A stretch of DNA of 64,000 nucleotides from positions 447,880,687 to 447,944,686 of the forward strand of contig JAUMIR010000001.1 in assembly GCA_030847615.1 (NCBI GenBank), read 5' to 3'. The position numbers and the translations under genes are program-made. Each line of letters starts with the position of its first letter. Position 1 is the stretch's first letter. Source of the DNA: Gambelia wislizenii. Lineage: Eukaryota > Chordata > Lepidosauria > Squamata > Crotaphytidae. Of this stretch, positions 1 through 11,795 are shown piece after piece. The notes under the pieces are model-generated. The model ran no database searches, was not told where the DNA came from, and worked only from the letters and a program-made list of their open reading frames with translations.

Positions 1-984
1 CTACCATCTTTCAGCATCTGTCACCTGATTCCACTGCTTGATTTGCCTAATGCTAGGGCCTAATGACACTTTTGGTCAGCTTTGCCTGACACACCAAAGT
101 GACTACTTCACTTTGCTTTATGGAAGGGCCTAATGATAGTTATAATTTGCTCTGGGGCAATTTCAATCATGAAAACAAGCATGGGAAAAGTGTTAAAATG
201 CCTATCTCTTAGTATCATAATTTTGATTTTGATCTGAATCCAGCTACTACTATCACACACATGGCTGCTATTAACCCTTTAAAAGCCATGCAGGAGAACC
301 TATTCACAGATTTCCTGTATCGTATCTAGTTTGTCTTTCAGCATTCAAAAAGGGAGAAGGTGGAGGAGAGAAAAGAGTTACCTTCCTGCTTTGATTAATC
401 AGCACTTCTCAGAAAACCACAGTGATTTTGCTGAATCATGGGAAATGCATGACTTCAGACTGTTGGGTGGGTACCTGAACCCAGATAACTATCATGTGGA
501 GACCTCACCATATATGTCTGGCAGTGTGATGTCACGCTCCAACCAAGTTTTTAGGCACAATTAAGCATGTGAGAAGCTGTTCTAAACAATTCTAGCCTTC
601 CCCATCTGCCCCATCCATTATTTAGTCAACCTTCAACAAGCTGCCATTTATAAGTGATTCATTCATTCTCTGAGATTTTTTACATAATAACAGCTTTACC
701 AGCTGATCATGGAGTCTGAAAGTCTGCATTGCTATGAGCTCATCAAATAGTGTGGAAGCTGCCCAGTTCAGCATCCAGGGCCTTATATCTAATTCAGTGA
801 CTAAATGGGCTGGGTGGGGAAGCCAGGGAAGAACCCTGCCTGGTCAGCTCCTCTGCCTTTTAAGAGAGATTTGAGCTGCAGAAAGCAGTAGGCCATGCTT
901 TCTGGCCAGGACTATCCTAAGACCTCCTGCTGCTGGCCCTGCATATTGCAGCCAATATCACACATACACCCATACCCAGCTTTG
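1..984. other. Intergenic DNA, no gene recognised
   Basis: AT-rich unique-looking sequence. Only short frames occur, and the longest plus-strand one opens with TTG. I see no splice-flanked conserved coding segment and no clear repeat family. Confidence 0.5.
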
Positions 985-1218
985 CTGTTGTTGTTGCGTG
1001 TCTTTGAGTAATTTCCAACTTAAGGCAAACCTATCACTGGGCTTTCTTGGCAAGATTTGTTCATTGAGGCTTTGCCATTGCCTTCTTCTTAAACTGAAAG
1101 AGTACGAAAGTATGAGTATGAGGTCACTCAGTGGGTTTCCATGGCTGAGCGGGGAATTCAAAGCCTGGTGTCCAGAGCTGTAGTCCAACACTCAAACCAC
1201 TACACCATGCTGGCTTGC
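985..1218 (-). repeat. tRNA-derived SINE with ACA tail, near full length
   Basis: On the minus strand it opens with the tRNA-like head (GCCAGCATGGTGTAGTGG) and a B-box-like block. It continues through the CTTGCCAAGAAAACC-type body and ends in a GTTGTTGTTG (ACA on the other strand) tail. The same consensus recurs across the window at about 25709, 26895, 28118, 28845, 36552, 39709, 48868, 57850 and 59668. The head-body-tail order and the polymerase III-like box are seen in the sequence. Assignment to the Anolis SINE2/ACA group is from family knowledge. Confidence 0.85.
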
Positions 1219-1324
1219 CCATGTCAAAATCCATAGCATCCAAAGCCAGCCAAATTATTTTGGAACACAGCAGAAGAGCCAACAAGCATCTCTCCCAATC
1301 CCTGGCAGCAAAAAATGCAACACT

Positions 1325-1745
1325 TAGTTATCATTTGCCATCAAGTCAACTTCAGCTTGTGGCAACCCTGTGAATGAGAGACCTCTAAGAGCACCCATTA
1401 TCACCTGCCCTGCTCAGGGCCGTTGATTCCCTGATGGCATCAATCCATCTGTAATTTAGTCTTCCTCTTTTCCTGTTGCCTTCCATTTTAATGAGCCTTG
1501 TCATCTTTTCCAATGGGTCACATCATCTCATGATATGTCCAAAATAGGACAGCCTCAATGTAGTCATATTTGCTTCTAGTGAGAGTTCAGGCCTGATTTG
1601 TTCTAGGAGCCATTCATTTATCTTTTTGGCAGCCCATGATATCCATAGAACTGCTCTCAAGCATCACATTTCAAATGAGTTTATTTTCTCCCTACCAGCT
1701 TTCCTCACTTCAAATACAACAGTAGCGCTGTAAATAACTAACAGT
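1325..1745 (-). repeat. LINE 3' fragment (RTE/BovB-like), antisense
   Basis: Read on the minus strand, this encodes remnants of the C-terminal part of a non-LTR retrotransposon protein, including a CCI-LDIMGC / KMTRLI-like stretch, followed by the LINE 3' end. It has frameshifts and stops and cannot be functional. It is the same family as the pieces at 2836-4150 and 4203-5540. The clade name rests on motif similarity only. Confidence 0.65.
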
Positions 1746-2318
1746 TTGCTCGCCTTTCAAAACATGCAAAATCTGCTGCCTGAAGCAGCTACTTGCTTCA
1801 CCTAATGATAGAGAAGCTCCTGTTTCTATGGCATGGAGATAAAACATGAGCCATCTTCACTATTGCCTCCACATGTCCACCACAGCATTAGCAAGAACAA
1901 TGTGCCCATAGGCTGTGCCTCCTCACCTCTATGTGTTCAGTGAAAGTTACCTGGAAAGCCTGAATCTGATTCTTCTGAAAATGTTTGTGATCATGTGCTG
2001 TTTGACCAAGCTGCTGGTATTAAAGGGAAAGTTATGGGGGTGGTTCAAAACATGGCAAACATAATACAGGATGCAAATAACTCCTTCCTTTTATTTTCTA
2101 AAACACTCATGTTTTAATAAAGCCACCAAGAGTAGGTAGAGATATATTTTCAGATCCATTTTAAAAGGAAAATGAAAGATTGATACAGGGAAAGAATGAA
2201 CTGGGCTAAAATAGGAAAATGGGAGTGAAATGGTCCTGAGGGTCTCTTGCACTTGTTCCCACCAAAATCCTAAGCTGTCCTGAAGTGTTTTTGAAAATGG
2301 TGGCAATAATGTAACTTA

Positions 2319-2649
2319 GGACTTTTTCAGACGCCCTAAAACCTGTCAGGGGAGGGTGGGAGAGGTATGCGGCTATCCCGCAACAGGGGATCAGTTTTGG
2401 ACGATGCCATTCCCCTCCCGTTGTCATCCGTGTTACTTCCGTATTCGATCTATTGCAAACACAACATTTTTTTACTCATGGAAGTTTTTCGTGAGTAAAA
2501 AGTGGCACCTCTGCAATAGATCGAACACAGAAGTAACACGGACGACAACAGGAGGGGAACGGCGTTGTTCGAAACTGCCCACTGCCACTGAATAGCCACG
2601 TACCTCTCCCACGCTCCCCTGACAGGTTTTAGGATGTCTGAAAAAGTCC
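2319..2649. mobile_element. Foldback (terminal-inverted-repeat) MITE, ~331 bp
   Basis: The left end GGACTTTTTCAGACGCCC is the near reverse complement of the right end, which finishes CTGAAAAAGTCC. The complementarity runs inward through the GACAGGTTTTAGG and GGGAGAGGTA blocks and a repeated TTCGATCTATTGCA block, so almost the whole element pairs with itself around a centre near 2480. There is no coding capacity. A target duplication is not clear: TTAG and CTAG sit outside the two ends. The superfamily is undetermined. Confidence 0.8.
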
Positions 2650-2835
2650 CTAGTCAGGTTCAGAACTAATAAATAAGACAAGCTGATAAGTACATTGAGA
2701 TAATTAAGTAAAAAGTAGCAAAGCCTTTTTAGATCTGCTAAATTTTTGGATGGCTTACATTCAAGTAAAATGTTCACTATATTGCAACTCTGTTGCATAT
2801 GTGGTTATGTAGAAATCATTCACATAGATTTTTGT

Positions 2836-4150
2836 TGTTGTTATGGACCATTAAGTTGGCTTCAATTTATGATGGTCCTATGAATGAGAGACCTCACTGA
2901 GCTCCGGTCAGCTGCTCAGGTCTTACAAACTCAGAGCCATGGCTTCCTTTGTTGAGTCAGTCCATCTGTAATGTGATCTCTTCCTGCTGCCTTCTACTTT
3001 ACCAAGCCTCATCATCTTTTCCAGCAAGTTATGTTGCCTCATGATATGTCCAAAGTATTATAGCCTCAATTTAGTCATTTTGGCTTCTGGATAGAGTTCA
3101 GTTATGTAAATCTTTTTGGGTCATTATTTTTGTTTTCTTAATACTCAGCTGTAACTCTGTTTTTGTACTTTCTTCCTCAGCTTTCATCACTAGCTGTTTG
3201 AAGTCTTTGCTGTTTTCTGCTAGCAGTATGGTGTCATTTGCACATCTTCAATTATTGATGTTTCTTCCTCCAGTTTTCACACCTCCTTCCTCCTGGTCTA
3301 ATCCCAATTTCCATATTTTCTGCATATAAATTAAACAGATAGGGTGATAATGCAGCCTTCTCTGAAAGCAGCTGAAAACCATTGTGTTTCCCCATATTCT
3401 GTTCTGACAGCAGCCTCTTGTCCAGATATAGGTTATGTATCAGAAAAAATCAAATGTTCGGTAGTACAATTTTTAGAGCAATCCATAGTTCTTTTATGAT
3501 CTACACGAAGACTGTAATCTATATCTGGCTTTTCTTCGCAAACGAAGATTCAGGAAGGACTCATCCCACACGTTCTGCAAGCGTGATGATGACTAAAAAG
3601 GCCAATCTCATTTATCTCGGTAATCTATAAAATAGAGGCTGATCTCTTTTGAAGTTCTTTAGTGTGCTCCATTAGCCAATACATGTTTGTAAAATGATCT
3701 CTAGTGCCTCTTCCTTGTTGGTATCCAGCATAAACAACTGATGTTTCTTTCTCCATATATGGTAAAAGTCTTTGTTGTTAACTCTTGAGCATCACTTAGC
3801 TTCCATGGGAAATTAGTGTAATATTCTGATGATTACTGTAATCCCTGGTGTTCCCTTTTTCAGTCTTCAAAGTATTGCTCCTACTCCCTATTCTTTTTGT
3901 CATGATCATGTAATGTATTCCCTGCTTTTGGTTTAAATTGCCCTTGGAGTTCTTGTGGAAGGTCTCTTGTTCTATCTTTTTTGTTGCCTTCTTCTATTTC
4001 TTTACACTGATTATAAAATTCTCTTGCTCTCTACATACAAGTCACTGAACAGTTGCACTCGGAGTACTGACCCTATTTCTGTCATCTTTTACTTTTGGTT
4101 CTTCTCTGTCTGTAACTATCTGAAGAGCTTCATCAATCAATAAGGCTTTT
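2836..4150 (-). repeat. Degenerate RTE/BovB-like LINE, antisense
   Basis: Minus-strand translation gives broken reverse-transcriptase segments in the expected order. These include AGYQQGRGTRDH near 3700, an AVRTEYG block near 3400 and a LQLSIKKTKIMT segment near 3150, then the C-terminal FGHI-type region and the 3' end near 2840. Many stops and an internal deletion near 3110 make it a dead copy. A sense-strand copy of the same family begins 50 bp beyond its 5' side. Confidence 0.7.
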
Positions 4151-4202
4151 CTTTCTTTTCATCAATCAATAAGGCTTTTCCCCCCCACTGATAGTGTCTA
4201 GA

Positions 4203-4810
4203 AAACAAAAACAATGATCACAGAAAATCTACACAAATTCAAAACAGACAATGAGGAAATTGAAATAATGAAAGAATTCCCATTCCTTGGATCAATCATA
4301 ACCCAGAACAGAAACTGCAGCCTGGAAATCAGTGAAAGACTAGGACTGGGACTGGGACTGGGACTGGGACTGGGACTGGGAGCTATGAAAGAACTGGAAA
4401 AGACCATAAAATGCAATATAAAACTGAGAACTAAAGTCATCACCATTTCCCATCACCATGTATGGATGTGAGAGCTGGACAGTGAATAAAGCTGATAGAA
4501 TGAAAATCAACTTATTTGAGATGTGGTGCTGGAGAAGAGTGCTGAGAATCCTGTGGATGGCCAAAAAGACAAACAAATGAGTCCCAGAACAGATCAAGCC
4601 TGAATGCTCATTAGAAGCCAAGATGACCAAATTGAGGTTCTCATATGTTGGACACATCATAAGAAGGAATGGTTCACTAGAAAAGTCAATAATGCTAGGA
4701 AAGGTGGGGGGGGGGAAGAGAGGAAGACTACACACTAGGTGGATAGACTCAATCAAGGAAGACACAGGCCTGAACTTGCAGGACCTAGGTGTCATGCCCA
4801 GGAGCCTGAT
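4203..4810 (+). repeat. RTE/BovB-like LINE, C-terminal coding remnant
   Basis: The plus strand preserves EFPFLGSIITQ, MYGCESWTV, FEMWCWRRVLRI, KMTKLRFSYVGHIIRRN and RGRLHTRWIDSIKE, split over shifted frames. These are hallmark blocks of the region downstream of the reverse transcriptase in RTE/BovB-type elements. A hexamer tract at 4342-4381 interrupts it and a poly-G run sits near 4705. It is a pseudogene fragment, cut by the insertion at 4811-5445. Confidence 0.75.
4342..4381. repeat. (GGGACT)n hexamer microsatellite
   Basis: About six to seven tandem GGACTG units, apparently expanded from a single LINE-encoded Gly-Leu-Gly stretch. It creates a short in-frame LGLGLG repeat in the dead LINE frame. 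Confidence 0.95.
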
Positions 4811-5445
4811 GAGGCTGTAGAGTCAGAGGAGGAGGACATGGCAGGGAACGGCCCTAGGGACCCTGGCACAGGTTTATCTACACCTGTGCCAGCCGGGAAC
4901 CCTGCCAACCTAGAGGCTCAACCAGAGGAAGAGCCTGGTCCAAGTGGTTGGCATCAGTCCCAGCAGACAGTCCTGCACACTCGGATAAGGATGAAGACCA
5001 CCATCGTATATACAGCACCGAGCGAAAAGGAGGCTCAAAGAAAATATCTGAGAATTTATGAGAGGAACTTGCTCATTTAGAAACACCTGACAAAGCCTTA
5101 ATTGCTTTATAGAGGCTGGGAGAGGCAATGGAAGCTGTCAGAGATCAACTGATCTCCATGGAGAAAGCTTCCTGCTGCCTTTGGTGCCTGAATCCTTGCT
5201 GCCTTGCCATGTGCCTTGACCTTGGACTGTTCCTGATGACCCTGTTGCCTGATCCTACTGACCTATGGACCAACTCCTGGACTACGTTGCCTTCTGTAAG
5301 CCTTGACCTTCAGACTGTATTCTGGACTCTTCTCTGTGTGTCTTTTGCCTGTATTGCTTCCTGCTCTTCCTAATTATCACTGGAGCTTGGCTGCTTCCCC
5401 AGCTCTTGTTTAACTTGCTAGCAATTTAGAGTTGCTTTCAGACAG
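4811..5445. mobile_element. Insert in the LINE, possibly a solo LTR
   Basis: This block separates the LINE coding remnant from its 3' tail at 5446-5540. It starts close to TGTCATGCCC, ends close to CAGACA, and AGGTG occurs beside both ends as a possible 5-bp duplication. It has a long CCTTGACC-rich second half and no reverse transcriptase. The layout fits a solo LTR of a Gypsy-type or related retroelement, but the exact ends are uncertain. Confidence 0.45.
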
Positions 5446-5540
5446 TAAGGTGGTTGAGGACAGGGGGTCTTGCAGATGTCTCATCCACGAGGTTGCCATG
5501 AGTCAAAGCTGACTCAGGACAGTTAACAACAACAAGTGTC
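5446..5540 (+). repeat. 3' end of the interrupted LINE, (ACA) tail
   Basis: It contains TTGCCATGAGTCAAAGCTGAC and ends in AACAACAACAA. The GCCATGAGTC...GAC-(ACA)n ending resembles the 3' ends of both the tRNA-derived and 5S-derived SINEs in this window, as expected if one LINE machinery mobilises them all. Confidence 0.7.
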
Positions 5541-5544
5541 TTTT

Positions 5545-8510
5545 TGCATTCTTCCCTGATAATGTTGCTGGTTTTGGTCCAGAGTTCTTCTGATTCCCCA
5601 TCAATTAGGTTTAACAGTGCTATGCACAACTCATAAATGGCTTAATTTCTAATTAATCAATTGTTTTTGTGGCTTGAAGTGCATAAAAGGATTGTATTTA
5701 AATGTACGTTCCAATGGACATGGCTCTTTTATTCCATTTACAAATAGAGGAAACCGCAATCACTTGCTTAGAATCACTTATGAAAACATCTTAAATCCTT
5801 TCTCTTTACTGGGGTTGCCAGTCTTCCCCAGCTCCTGTCACTCTCCTCTTAATGGCCATTTGATCTGCAGCAAACAGGTGATATTTATCTCCATGACATA
5901 AATAACTTCATGAGCTGATTTCTGCATATCAGATCTCTGTTAAACACCAGACACCTTATTCTCTAGCCAGTTTGCAGCTCTATCTCCTTATCTCTGAAGT
6001 TAATTCCTAACAAACCTGATTAGTTGGGCTGAAATGTCTCTGACTGTCAAAGAGGCTAGACCTCAGGAATTCCACACAGTTCCTCTGTTCTGTCTGAAAC
6101 TCTTGAACCCAACTAACAACAGAGTTTTTTCTCTCCTGACCCCAAGAGATTTGCATTCCATTGAATTTGGCATTATGACTTTTTGTCTGCTATAGCCGAC
6201 ACCTATCCACCTACAAATAGTCAGCAGCTCTGCTAATTCTCCATTCAGTGTACTTAAGAACCAACATGTTGGAGCCACTGAAATGTTCTCCTTTTCTTAA
6301 AAGAAATAATCACTTCCCTTCCACTCCATCTTCATTCTCTGGCAGTCACATATCATTCTGAAATCTCAAATATTGGACAGGTTCCTTCTCTGACAAGTAC
6401 AGACAGGAAAATGAACTGCAACAGCAGCAGTTGGGGGCAATTTACATTTCCAGCTTCAAACATAATGACCTTTCTATAAAAAGGTGGAGGGAGGGAAGGA
6501 TTGCCTTCATTGTTATTGAGGTGTCAGATTGACATTTGCAAATGGAGCCCTCTATTGACTCATAACCAATGTTCAAAATGGAAGAGGGAGAAAAAAGTGG
6601 TCTAGCCTAACCCACCTCTCACCCCACTGTTGCTGCTGTCTTTGATGATATCACTGTTAGCTACTGCTATGGGGAGACTTATGGGAGGGGTGCATGGTTC
6701 TGCTACATTTAATAAGTGAAAGAGTTAGTAGGTGGAATATCCTCCCCTTAGAGGCCCAATTGGCTCCTACACTGCTGTCATTTCAGTGCCAAGTGAAAAC
6801 ATATTCAGGGGTAGCCGTGCTGCCCATATAGCAAAATACAACAAAATCCACTTCCCTTGTGCCAATGTGTTCAGTTGTATAAGCAGGGGTAGCAAGATAG
6901 TTTTCACTGGGGGGGGGGCAGAGATAAAGGAGTGGCAGAAGGGCTTGGACACTGATCACTATAAAAAACTCCTGTGTGGAAAAATGCCATAGGTAGTATA
7001 AAAATAACCTCCTAATAATGCATTTTAATTACATGTTGTGCAGCTCCCAAAAAACACAAATATTTTCCACATGCAAAAGAGCTATGTAAACTAAATATGA
7101 GCAAGTAGGAAGTAAACACATATTACACATGACAGCCTACTATAACTGAACATTTTATGATGTCTAAAGAGCTAGCTTTCCTTGCAAACTTACAGAGAAA
7201 CTGTCTACCTAAAATCCCTTCAAATTTGTTACTTCCAAAAGCCAAGATTGAACACCTGAAGGGTGTCAGTCCATGTGTCAAAGCTGAGAATGAATTTTCA
7301 CACACACTTGTAGTTGTATCAAAGGTCAGTCTTGCAAGAAAATGAAGTGCATGGAAAGGCTTCCTTGTAAATAGACTGCTTTAGAGAGCTCATAAAGAAT
7401 TGGTCTTGGAAGTTTGCAGGATTCTATCATATATTTCCTCCCCTCAATTCACATCTGCAATGCTACAAAATTTGAGGGTGGAAGGAAAACGGGGATACAA
7501 TTCTTATTTGGGGGGAAGTGTTGTCATCCCTCCCCATCACTACACCCCTATATATAGACTGCATTAGATGTGTGTGTACATGTGACTCTAGTTCAGAACC
7601 ATGGCTGTAGTTCCTCATCCATTTTGTCCAGCGGCCCTGAAACTTATCTTTCAAGTGAGTAGAATTCCTGTAGTTTCTGCCTTTTAAAAACATACAACTA
7701 GTAAATACATACACTGAAAAGACTAAGTGAAGTTTTTTTTTATTCCTACAAGAAGTTAAGGTAACATGCTTACTTCTAGGAATTACTGATTTAGGTCACT
7801 GATGGTTTTAAAATGAACTAAGATGGAATCTGTCACCTGTCTCCAACAGCATTCCTCCATTTTCCCACATACATGTCTTCCTAACACCACGCAACATTTT
7901 TATCTGTATGTTTTATTTTCTTTTGAAAAATATATTTACCAAAATATTACAAAAAGCTCAGGGGTGTGTTGACTTCTTTCTAATATACTCAAGAAATATA
8001 CTGATAACAAAGTAGAGGTATTTTTTAGTGTTTCTTATGCCTTCCTCTCTTCTCAGATTCATTGCCTTTGCCTCTGGCAGATGTCCATGCTATTCCAGTT
8101 TGAGACATCTCCCTGACGTGTCTCCCCAAAGAATTGTCCCACCACCACCTTGATTTTTCCTGATACCAGTCCCCCCTTCCCTCAGTCAGCTGTTTCACTT
8201 ATGCATTCGAAGGAAGGAACAAACCAGTACAGGTTTCAAGCTTTTTTTTTTTTTAATTAGCAATAGAAATCAAGATGCCTGTGAGTATTGGTGTGCATGT
8301 CAGAAACGCACTCATTTGACATTAGCACTTGCTGTTATATGCTTACAGGTTCTCAGATTACTCTTGAGACAATAGCCTCCACCTACAATGACCGACAGCA
8401 AATTCTTTCCGATGCTTACCAAAGATAATACAGTTACATCCCTTACCCAGAAATGTGAGATTTTATTCATAATCCCCTCATTACACTGAGGTTTCCCTCC
8501 CCTCTTTCCA
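5545..8510. other. Intergenic DNA, no gene recognised
   Basis: Mostly unique AT-rich sequence with only short frames. A G-run sits near 6910. A degenerate piece near 7470-7550 resembles the arm of the inverted-repeat elements at 34301 and 38521. No conserved coding exon was recognised on either strand. Confidence 0.5.
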
Positions 8511-8514
8511 GTTC

Positions 8515-8660
8515 AGCCTCTAATCTCGGGGTGGAATTGTGTGGTCCTCCAGTTGTTGTTAACCTGCAAATCCTAGCAGCCCGAGCTAGCACAGCCAATG
8601 GTGAGGAATGCTGAGAGCTACAGTTCAGCATCTGGGGTGGGGACCTAATTACCTCACCCT
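8515..8660. repeat. Short inverted repeat built on a CTACA-CTCCC type motif
   Basis: A left half with a CCTCCAGTTGTTGTTAACC block and a right half with GAGCTACAGTTCAGCATCTG face each other around CTAGCACAGCCAATGG. It is one of about a dozen related pieces in the window. Confidence 0.55.
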
Positions 8661-9581
8661 CCATCTTAAACAAACCACATCTTGTGGAACAGTTACCCAA
8701 GGATACCACCACTATTCCGTTGCCTATGGGCTAATATTATTTCTTCCTATTGTGTCTCCTAGATACAAACCTGATGGGGTTTGCAGAAGATGGAGATGCA
8801 GAGTGGATGCAAGTATTCTTCTGTGCCACCTAAGAAACCTGTGTGATTTGCCCAAGGCAAGAGGCTGCCATCTGAAAAATGGGGTCCACCATTTTTCTTT
8901 TCCCTGAAGGCATGGCTAGATTACATGAGATACTTGCACATTTACTAGTGACTCATCAAGCTTGTACTGTACTCCAAATCTCATGATTTAAAACACCTAG
9001 CCAAATTTTTTAGACTTCCACATTTCTTTAATCCTTTCTGCCCTTTTTTTCCCTATGTAAGCCCAATGAAGTCATCTCAGGAATTCAAAAGCTTGTACAC
9101 TATTACAGAACTGTATATGATCATAATAAAGAGATTGTTCATCTGTGGGTTTGTATAGATTTTTATAACACAATCTACTTTTTATCTCTGCCCATGTCCA
9201 CTGATGGAATACTGACCTCAAGAGGAAAAAAGAATCCCCATACCTGATGTAAATAATTTCTGGGGAGATTAAAAATTTTAGGACAATGTTTATATCATCT
9301 AAACCAGCAGGTGCTCCTCTGAGCAAAAAAAATCAGACCGTCTCAGATTTAGGACATCCTCTGTTACTGGTAGATGGGTTATTGTTAATTCTCTTGGGCT
9401 AGGAAGCTGGACACTCCTTAGAACAACTTTTCCCAACCTGGTACCTTCTACATGTGCTGGATTACACCTCCCATCAGCCCCAGCCATCCTTTCCAACAGG
9501 GGGTGGCCCCCAAATAATTTGAGCAGACAAAACTAAAAACATTTTTAAGAACTGGTGTGAAGAACAAACAGAACCTCAGAA

Positions 9582-9935
9582 TCTATATATAATTCTCTTG
9601 GGTATGTTGCCTTTCCCAGTGTGCTGGTTGGCTGCTCAGAAAACACACCCAACCAATCACCACCCACATGCAAATTCCCATTCCACCTCACAACACACTC
9701 CTGTCACTCATTCTGTGGCCCAGATTGGGACCCAAGCAGTCAACTGGTGGTGGTGGTGGCGGCGGCGGCGGCAGAGCAACAGAGCAAGTCACCCTCAGCA
9801 ATACCAGGAAAAGTGTGTAATGCTGAGAATGGGGAGGAGGAATTTAAATCCACCAGCCTACCTTACAGGGTTGTCGTGAGGTATATCGGCCATTTTGGGG
9901 GGAGTTTTTTAACGGCATATGCCAAGTCCAGCTAG
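9582..9935 (+). mobile_element. Non-autonomous Helitron, 354 bp
   Basis: The element starts TCTATATATAATTCTCTTGG directly after an A (9581) and ends CTAG directly before a T (9936). This is the canonical A|TC...CTRR|T insertion of rolling-circle transposons. A 10-bp palindrome GGCATATGCC (9914-9923) lies 8 nt upstream of CTAG, in the place of the Helitron 3' hairpin. There is no Rep/helicase coding capacity, and a GGT/GGC-repeat tract lies near 9750. A second, longer copy in the opposite orientation lies at 45757-46226 with matching ends. Terminal structure plus two independent copies makes the call strong; the subfamily name is unknown. Confidence 0.88.
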
Positions 9936-9936
9936 T

Positions 9937-11555
9937 GCACAGAAAAAAGTTTTATTCCAAGAAAAAACCCAGCAGTCCAATCATTTCTCCAAGCCAAAGA
10001 AATTAAGCCTTATGGAGATTCTGGCTTTCTCCATACCTAGAATATATTACTTTCCTTCTGGAAATAAAATTCAAAACAATGAAAAGGCCTGTAGTAGCAA
10101 ATGACTCAATCTGTTGCACAGATATATAATTAAGACTTCCAACCTAGTGGTGAAATCAGTGATATCCCGATTTCACAACTAGAAACAACTGAAGAGAAAG
10201 TTATGCAAGTTGGCCTCAAGGAGATGCTGCTATCAAAACAAGGACAGGAACACAGGCATTCCATTTTAAATGGGTACCATACTTGCCCCCGGTTATTTGG
10301 ACAAAATTCAGATCTTGTACTTCTATAGAAATTCTATTTGCTCAATGAATGGGACAAAAAAATGAGTATTCTATTACTACTCAAACATGAAAAAATTATT
10401 GGTGAGCAACTCTACTAAGCAGTTAGACTTCTATACCTACCCCTAGGCACATCCAGATATAATTATGAATCGCACATCTTTCAAAATGGCAGTTTTTGGT
10501 TTTACTATGGTTTTAAGCTATAGCTTGTTAAAAAAACGTGCAATTTGCTATGTAACAGGAAACAAGAAATGCAAAGATAAAAATGGGTAAAGATTCAGAA
10601 AGCCAGAAATGTTGCTCCATAAAGAGGTACAAATGAAGTGGTGGGGTAGAGAGAGGGCACTGAAAGGGGTTAGCTGGCATCTCAAGAAACCCATCCTGAC
10701 AGCCTAGTGCTATAGTGGTGATGTTTTCAGTGGCTCATGCAAATGTAGCTGTAACAGTATCCTATTGATCTTGCTAAGTTGCCTGCCAACTGGAATCCCA
10801 TTATGAAACATGACCACCAAAGAAAAGGTGCATCAAGTTGTGCCAACATAGGTAACTCCAGATTAAACAGAAGGAGTCACTGAATTCATGCTTCACAATG
10901 TGAGGTTCTTCAAGAAAGCAGCTGTGTTCTTTGTATGCACAGCAGACAGCATGTTATCAGTGCTGAATAAACCACAAAAACCCTTCAATACAAGTATTTT
11001 ACTTATTCCTGGCTGGAATGTTTTAAAGGACATGCCTTTATTTCCATACATTTTCAATACTTTGACTCCGCCCCCCCCAAACCAAACAAACTTGGTCTTG
11101 GAGAGATCAAGACTATATACTCAAGATATTAAAAAATATGGGGTTAATGTAAAGTCTCCTTAATCCAACGTCTATTCGCTCTTTCTCCGACAAACAACTC
11201 AACCCCAGATGTAAGGAAATGTCTGAATATGATTAAAAATCCATACTGAATGGAAGCTGTGAACTCCCTGAGTAGCCACATAGTCTAGGAAATAAAGTAC
11301 TGTACAGTCTACAATTTTGTCTTCTATGTAGAATCGTGTAACACACTTAGTCATCTTAAAGCAGAATTCACTTAAATCACAATTACCTTGGCTAGTAATT
11401 TGGACTGCAGTCTAAAGCATGTTTCCTTAAAATTAAGTTCTACTGATTTCAATTAAGCATGTATCATTGGTCTTGAATACTTTAATCCATGTCACATCTT
11501 TACAAATACTTCTGTTGCCTCCAGCTCTCTGGGAATGCTGACAAATGTAGCATAG
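9937..11555. other. Intergenic DNA, no gene recognised
   Basis: AT-rich sequence with no long ATG-initiated frame and no clear interspersed repeat apart from a diverged short-element fragment near 11414-11470. A C-run lies near 11070. Confidence 0.5.
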
Positions 11556-11559
11556 TGTG

Positions 11560-11795
11560 TGTGTGTGCATGCGCACAAGTGTCTTCAAGTTGCCAGTCAA
11601 CTTAGGGTGACCCCATGAATTTCATAGGGTTTCCTTAGGCAAGGAATACTCAGAGTTGTTTTTGCCAGTTTCTTCCTCTGACATATAGCGTACAGCACCT
11701 GGTATTCATTGGCGGTCTCTCATCCAAGCACTAACCAAATATTCACTGAAATTCATGGGGTCGCCATAAGTCAGCAGGCAAACTTAGAAGACACA
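11560..11795 (-). repeat. 5S-rRNA-derived SINE, 3' part
   Basis: On the minus strand the order is the 5S-like TGGGAGACC / ATACCAGGTGCTGTA block, then the CAAAA-CTCTGAGTATTCC body and the CCATGAAATTCATGGGGTCACC tail. The 5S head is truncated. An oppositely oriented fragment of the same tail follows at about 11745-11795. Confidence 0.75.

Noticed and set aside
4739..5080. 113-aa acidic, Pro-rich frame that looks gag-like
   Set aside because: It starts within the LINE remnant and runs into the LTR-like insert, so it is a chimaera of two repeats and not a gene.
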